Source: Halomonas sp.
Lineage (GTDB): Bacteria > Pseudomonadota > Gammaproteobacteria > Pseudomonadales > Halomonadaceae
NCBI GenBank assembly: GCA_007129225.1
Contig: SKVX01000035.1
Coordinates: 1 to 7,209 of the forward strand
DNA: 7,209 nt
Direction: 5' to 3'
Shown: one piece after another, positions 6,181 through 7,209 of the stretch
How positions within the stretch are numbered: the first letter of the stretch is position 1
Layout: each line of letters opens with the position of its first letter
Made by a program: the position numbers and the translations under genes
Notes under the pieces: model-generated
Database searches by the model: none
Told to the model about the DNA's origin: nothing
Seen by the model: the letters and a program-made list of their open reading frames with translations, nothing else

Positions 6181-7071
6181 TCAGGGCCCGGCGAGGCCGG
6201 CGTCGAGCGCCACAAGGCAGGGGGACGCTATGCCATGGCGCCTGGCAGCTGACAATAGCGGCCCGAGGATGGCCGCTCGCTCGGTAGGGCGGCCGGCCAG
6301 GACGTCCTGCAGCATGGAGGCGCGGTTATTGGCGGTGCCCGCCACCACCTGCCATACCAGCCCATGCCAGCCCGCCTCCGGGGCGGGGATCTCCTCGGCT
6401 GCCATGATGGCGGCGACCTCTTCGATGACCTGAGTCACCATCGGTTGGAAGGGGCGGTCACGCAGCTGGCCGTTACGAATGCGGTATCGGGCCGTCAGCG
6501 GGTTGATGGCGGCATTGATCGCTAACTTGTGCCAAAGCCGAATGCGGATATCGGCCACTGCGCTGGCCTGAAGGCCAGTTTCGGTGAGGGTTGCGGCTAG
6601 GGCCCGGCAAAGCTCGGGGTAACGGTTATCGAGATCGCCGATATAGGTGAGACCATGGCCCGCATGTACCACCCCGCTATCGCCGGCGAGCCAGGCCCCT
6701 TCGGTGGTGGAGGCACAGAGCACCGGCCCGGTGTGACGCAGGCTCAGCGTGGGCTGAACCTCAAAGCCGTTCTGCCATAGCACCAGCGGAGTCGCCGGTG
6801 GCAGTTGGGCGACCACGCCGGCATAGGCGGCCTCGGTGGTGTAGGCCTTGGTGGTCAGGTGCAGAAAGGCGGGTGCGAGTGGCGGTAGCCGACGGCTATC
6901 GGCCATGGTTAGGCGGTGTATTCGGTGCCCGCCCTCCGGGGTGATCAGGGTCTGATCCAGGGGGAGTGGCCTGCGGCCGGCGAGCACCACCGGCCGGCTG
7001 CCGGCGAGGTGGAGTGCGAGCAGCCGGCCCAGCGCTCCGGGTCCCACGATCAGGTGTGAAGCGGTCGACAT
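6181..7071 (-). CDS. panE: 2-dehydropantoate 2-reductase (ketopantoate reductase)
   Basis: Reduces 2-dehydropantoate to D-pantoate with NADPH in the cytosol, a step of pantothenate and CoA synthesis. The 296-residue length fits the family (303 in E. coli). An N-terminal Rossmann fold opens with IVGPGALG, the GxGxxG cofactor loop at G10, G12 and G15. LTTKAY (K75) and QNG (N101) match the E. coli segments around K72 and N98. LWHKLAINAAINPLTA carries the catalytic lysine K182 (K176 in E. coli), and NRASMLQD with S252 and RPTE with E264 match E. coli S244 and E256. The YING that follows the glutamate in E. coli is AILG here, and the tail after HGI is shorter. The ATG has ACAGG five bases upstream on the minus strand. 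It is divergent from the frame at 7137 and upstream of the barrel gene. Some family members act on other 2-keto acids, but the key residues favour ketopantoate. Confidence 0.93.
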   Translation of the reverse strand: MSTASHLIVGPGALGRLLALHLAGSRPVVLAGRRPLPLDQTLITPEGGHRIHRLTMADSRRLPPLAPAFLHLTTKAYTTEAAYAGVVAQLPPATPLVLWQNGFEVQPTLSLRHTGPVLCASTTEGAWLAGDSGVVHAGHGLTYIGDLDNRYPELCRALAATLTETGLQASAVADIRIRLWHKLAINAAINPLTARYRIRNGQLRDRPFQPMVTQVIEEVAAIMAAEEIPAPEAGWHGLVWQVVAGTANNRASMLQDVLAGRPTERAAILGPLLSAARRHGIASPCLVALDAGLAGP

Positions 7072-7139
7072 GATGGCCTGTCTCGGTTCTAGTACTACTG
7101 TGTCACAAACATCGCCATTTGCTGTATAAGGCCATCATG
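7069..7139. promoter_or_regulatory. Divergent control region with an 11-bp inverted repeat over both start sites
   Basis: CATGATGGCCT (7069-7079) and AGGCCATCATG (7129-7139) are perfect inverted copies, 49 bases apart. Each contains the AGG of the Shine-Dalgarno and the ATG of its gene (panE leftward, the truncated frame rightward), so both mRNAs would share the same initiation context. Between them lie the palindromes TAGTACTA (7090-7097) and TGTG-T-CACA (7099-7107), possible operator half-sites. TATAAG (7125-7130) is a good -10 match for rightward transcription, with only a poor -35 (TGTCAC at 7101-7106). No convincing leftward promoter was seen, so the panE promoter is unassigned. Confidence 0.4.
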
Positions 7140-7209
7140 ATCACCTGGTACAGCATCCAGCGAACCGTGGTGATGGAATCACTCACGTGGCGCTGGGCGC
7201 GTTGCATAA
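7137..7209 (+). CDS. Possible start of an unrecognised protein, truncated by the window end
   Basis: An ATG at 7137 opens a frame that stays open for 24 codons to the window end, beginning MITWYSIQRTVV and containing three tryptophans. AAGG (7128-7131) lies five bases upstream, and the divergent layout with panE fits a real gene start. A second in-frame ATG lies at 7173. If TATAAG at 7125-7130 is the -10 box, transcription would begin at about the A of the ATG and the message would be leaderless. I recognise no family in so short a stretch, and 24 open codons alone are weak evidence. Confidence 0.4.
   Translation, partial: MITWYSIQRTVVMESLTWRWARCI

Overview
The window reads as chromosomal DNA of a GC-rich gammaproteobacterium. 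RelA carries the EXDD motif of the synthetase-only RelA of Beta/Gammaproteobacteria, MazG and phosphoenolpyruvate carboxylase follow the Escherichia coli proteins closely along their length, and the gene set and composition would suit a Halomonas-like organism. The genus is an inference from general resemblance, not a demonstrated match.

Layout. Positions 1-5148 hold three plus-strand genes joined by two ATGA stop/start overlaps: the 3' three quarters of relA, then mazG, then a full-length ppc. No promoter is visible between them, so they look like one translationally coupled operon whose start lies left of the window. Positions 5149-5459 are a gene-free gap between convergent genes. It holds a strong hairpin just after ppc (probable terminator) and a nested inverted-repeat region whose left arm resembles REP-type extragenic palindromes. 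On the minus strand follow a small outer-membrane beta-barrel protein (5460-6035) and panE, ketopantoate reductase (6181-7071), separated by 145 bases with two competing hairpins. At the right edge a divergent intergenic region leads into an unrecognised plus-strand reading frame cut off by the window end.

How the genes fit together. RelA makes (p)ppGpp during amino-acid starvation. MazG hydrolyses nucleoside triphosphates and acts beside relA in E. coli, where the mazEF toxin-antitoxin pair lies between them; here mazEF is absent. Ppc refills oxaloacetate, the precursor of the aspartate family of amino acids, and keeps all four aspartate-inhibition residues. The operon therefore joins the starvation alarm to the anaplerotic step that feeds amino-acid synthesis. 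PanE serves pantothenate/CoA synthesis, and acetyl-CoA is a known activator of this type of PEP carboxylase, but nothing in the sequence ties panE to the operon.

No clearly new defence, mobile or RNA system is visible. The points most worth a second look are an in-frame A_AAA_AAC slippery heptamer at the relA-mazG junction, the structured REP-like convergent gap, the competing hairpins between panE and the barrel gene, and a perfect 11-bp inverted repeat covering both start sites of the divergent pair at the right edge.
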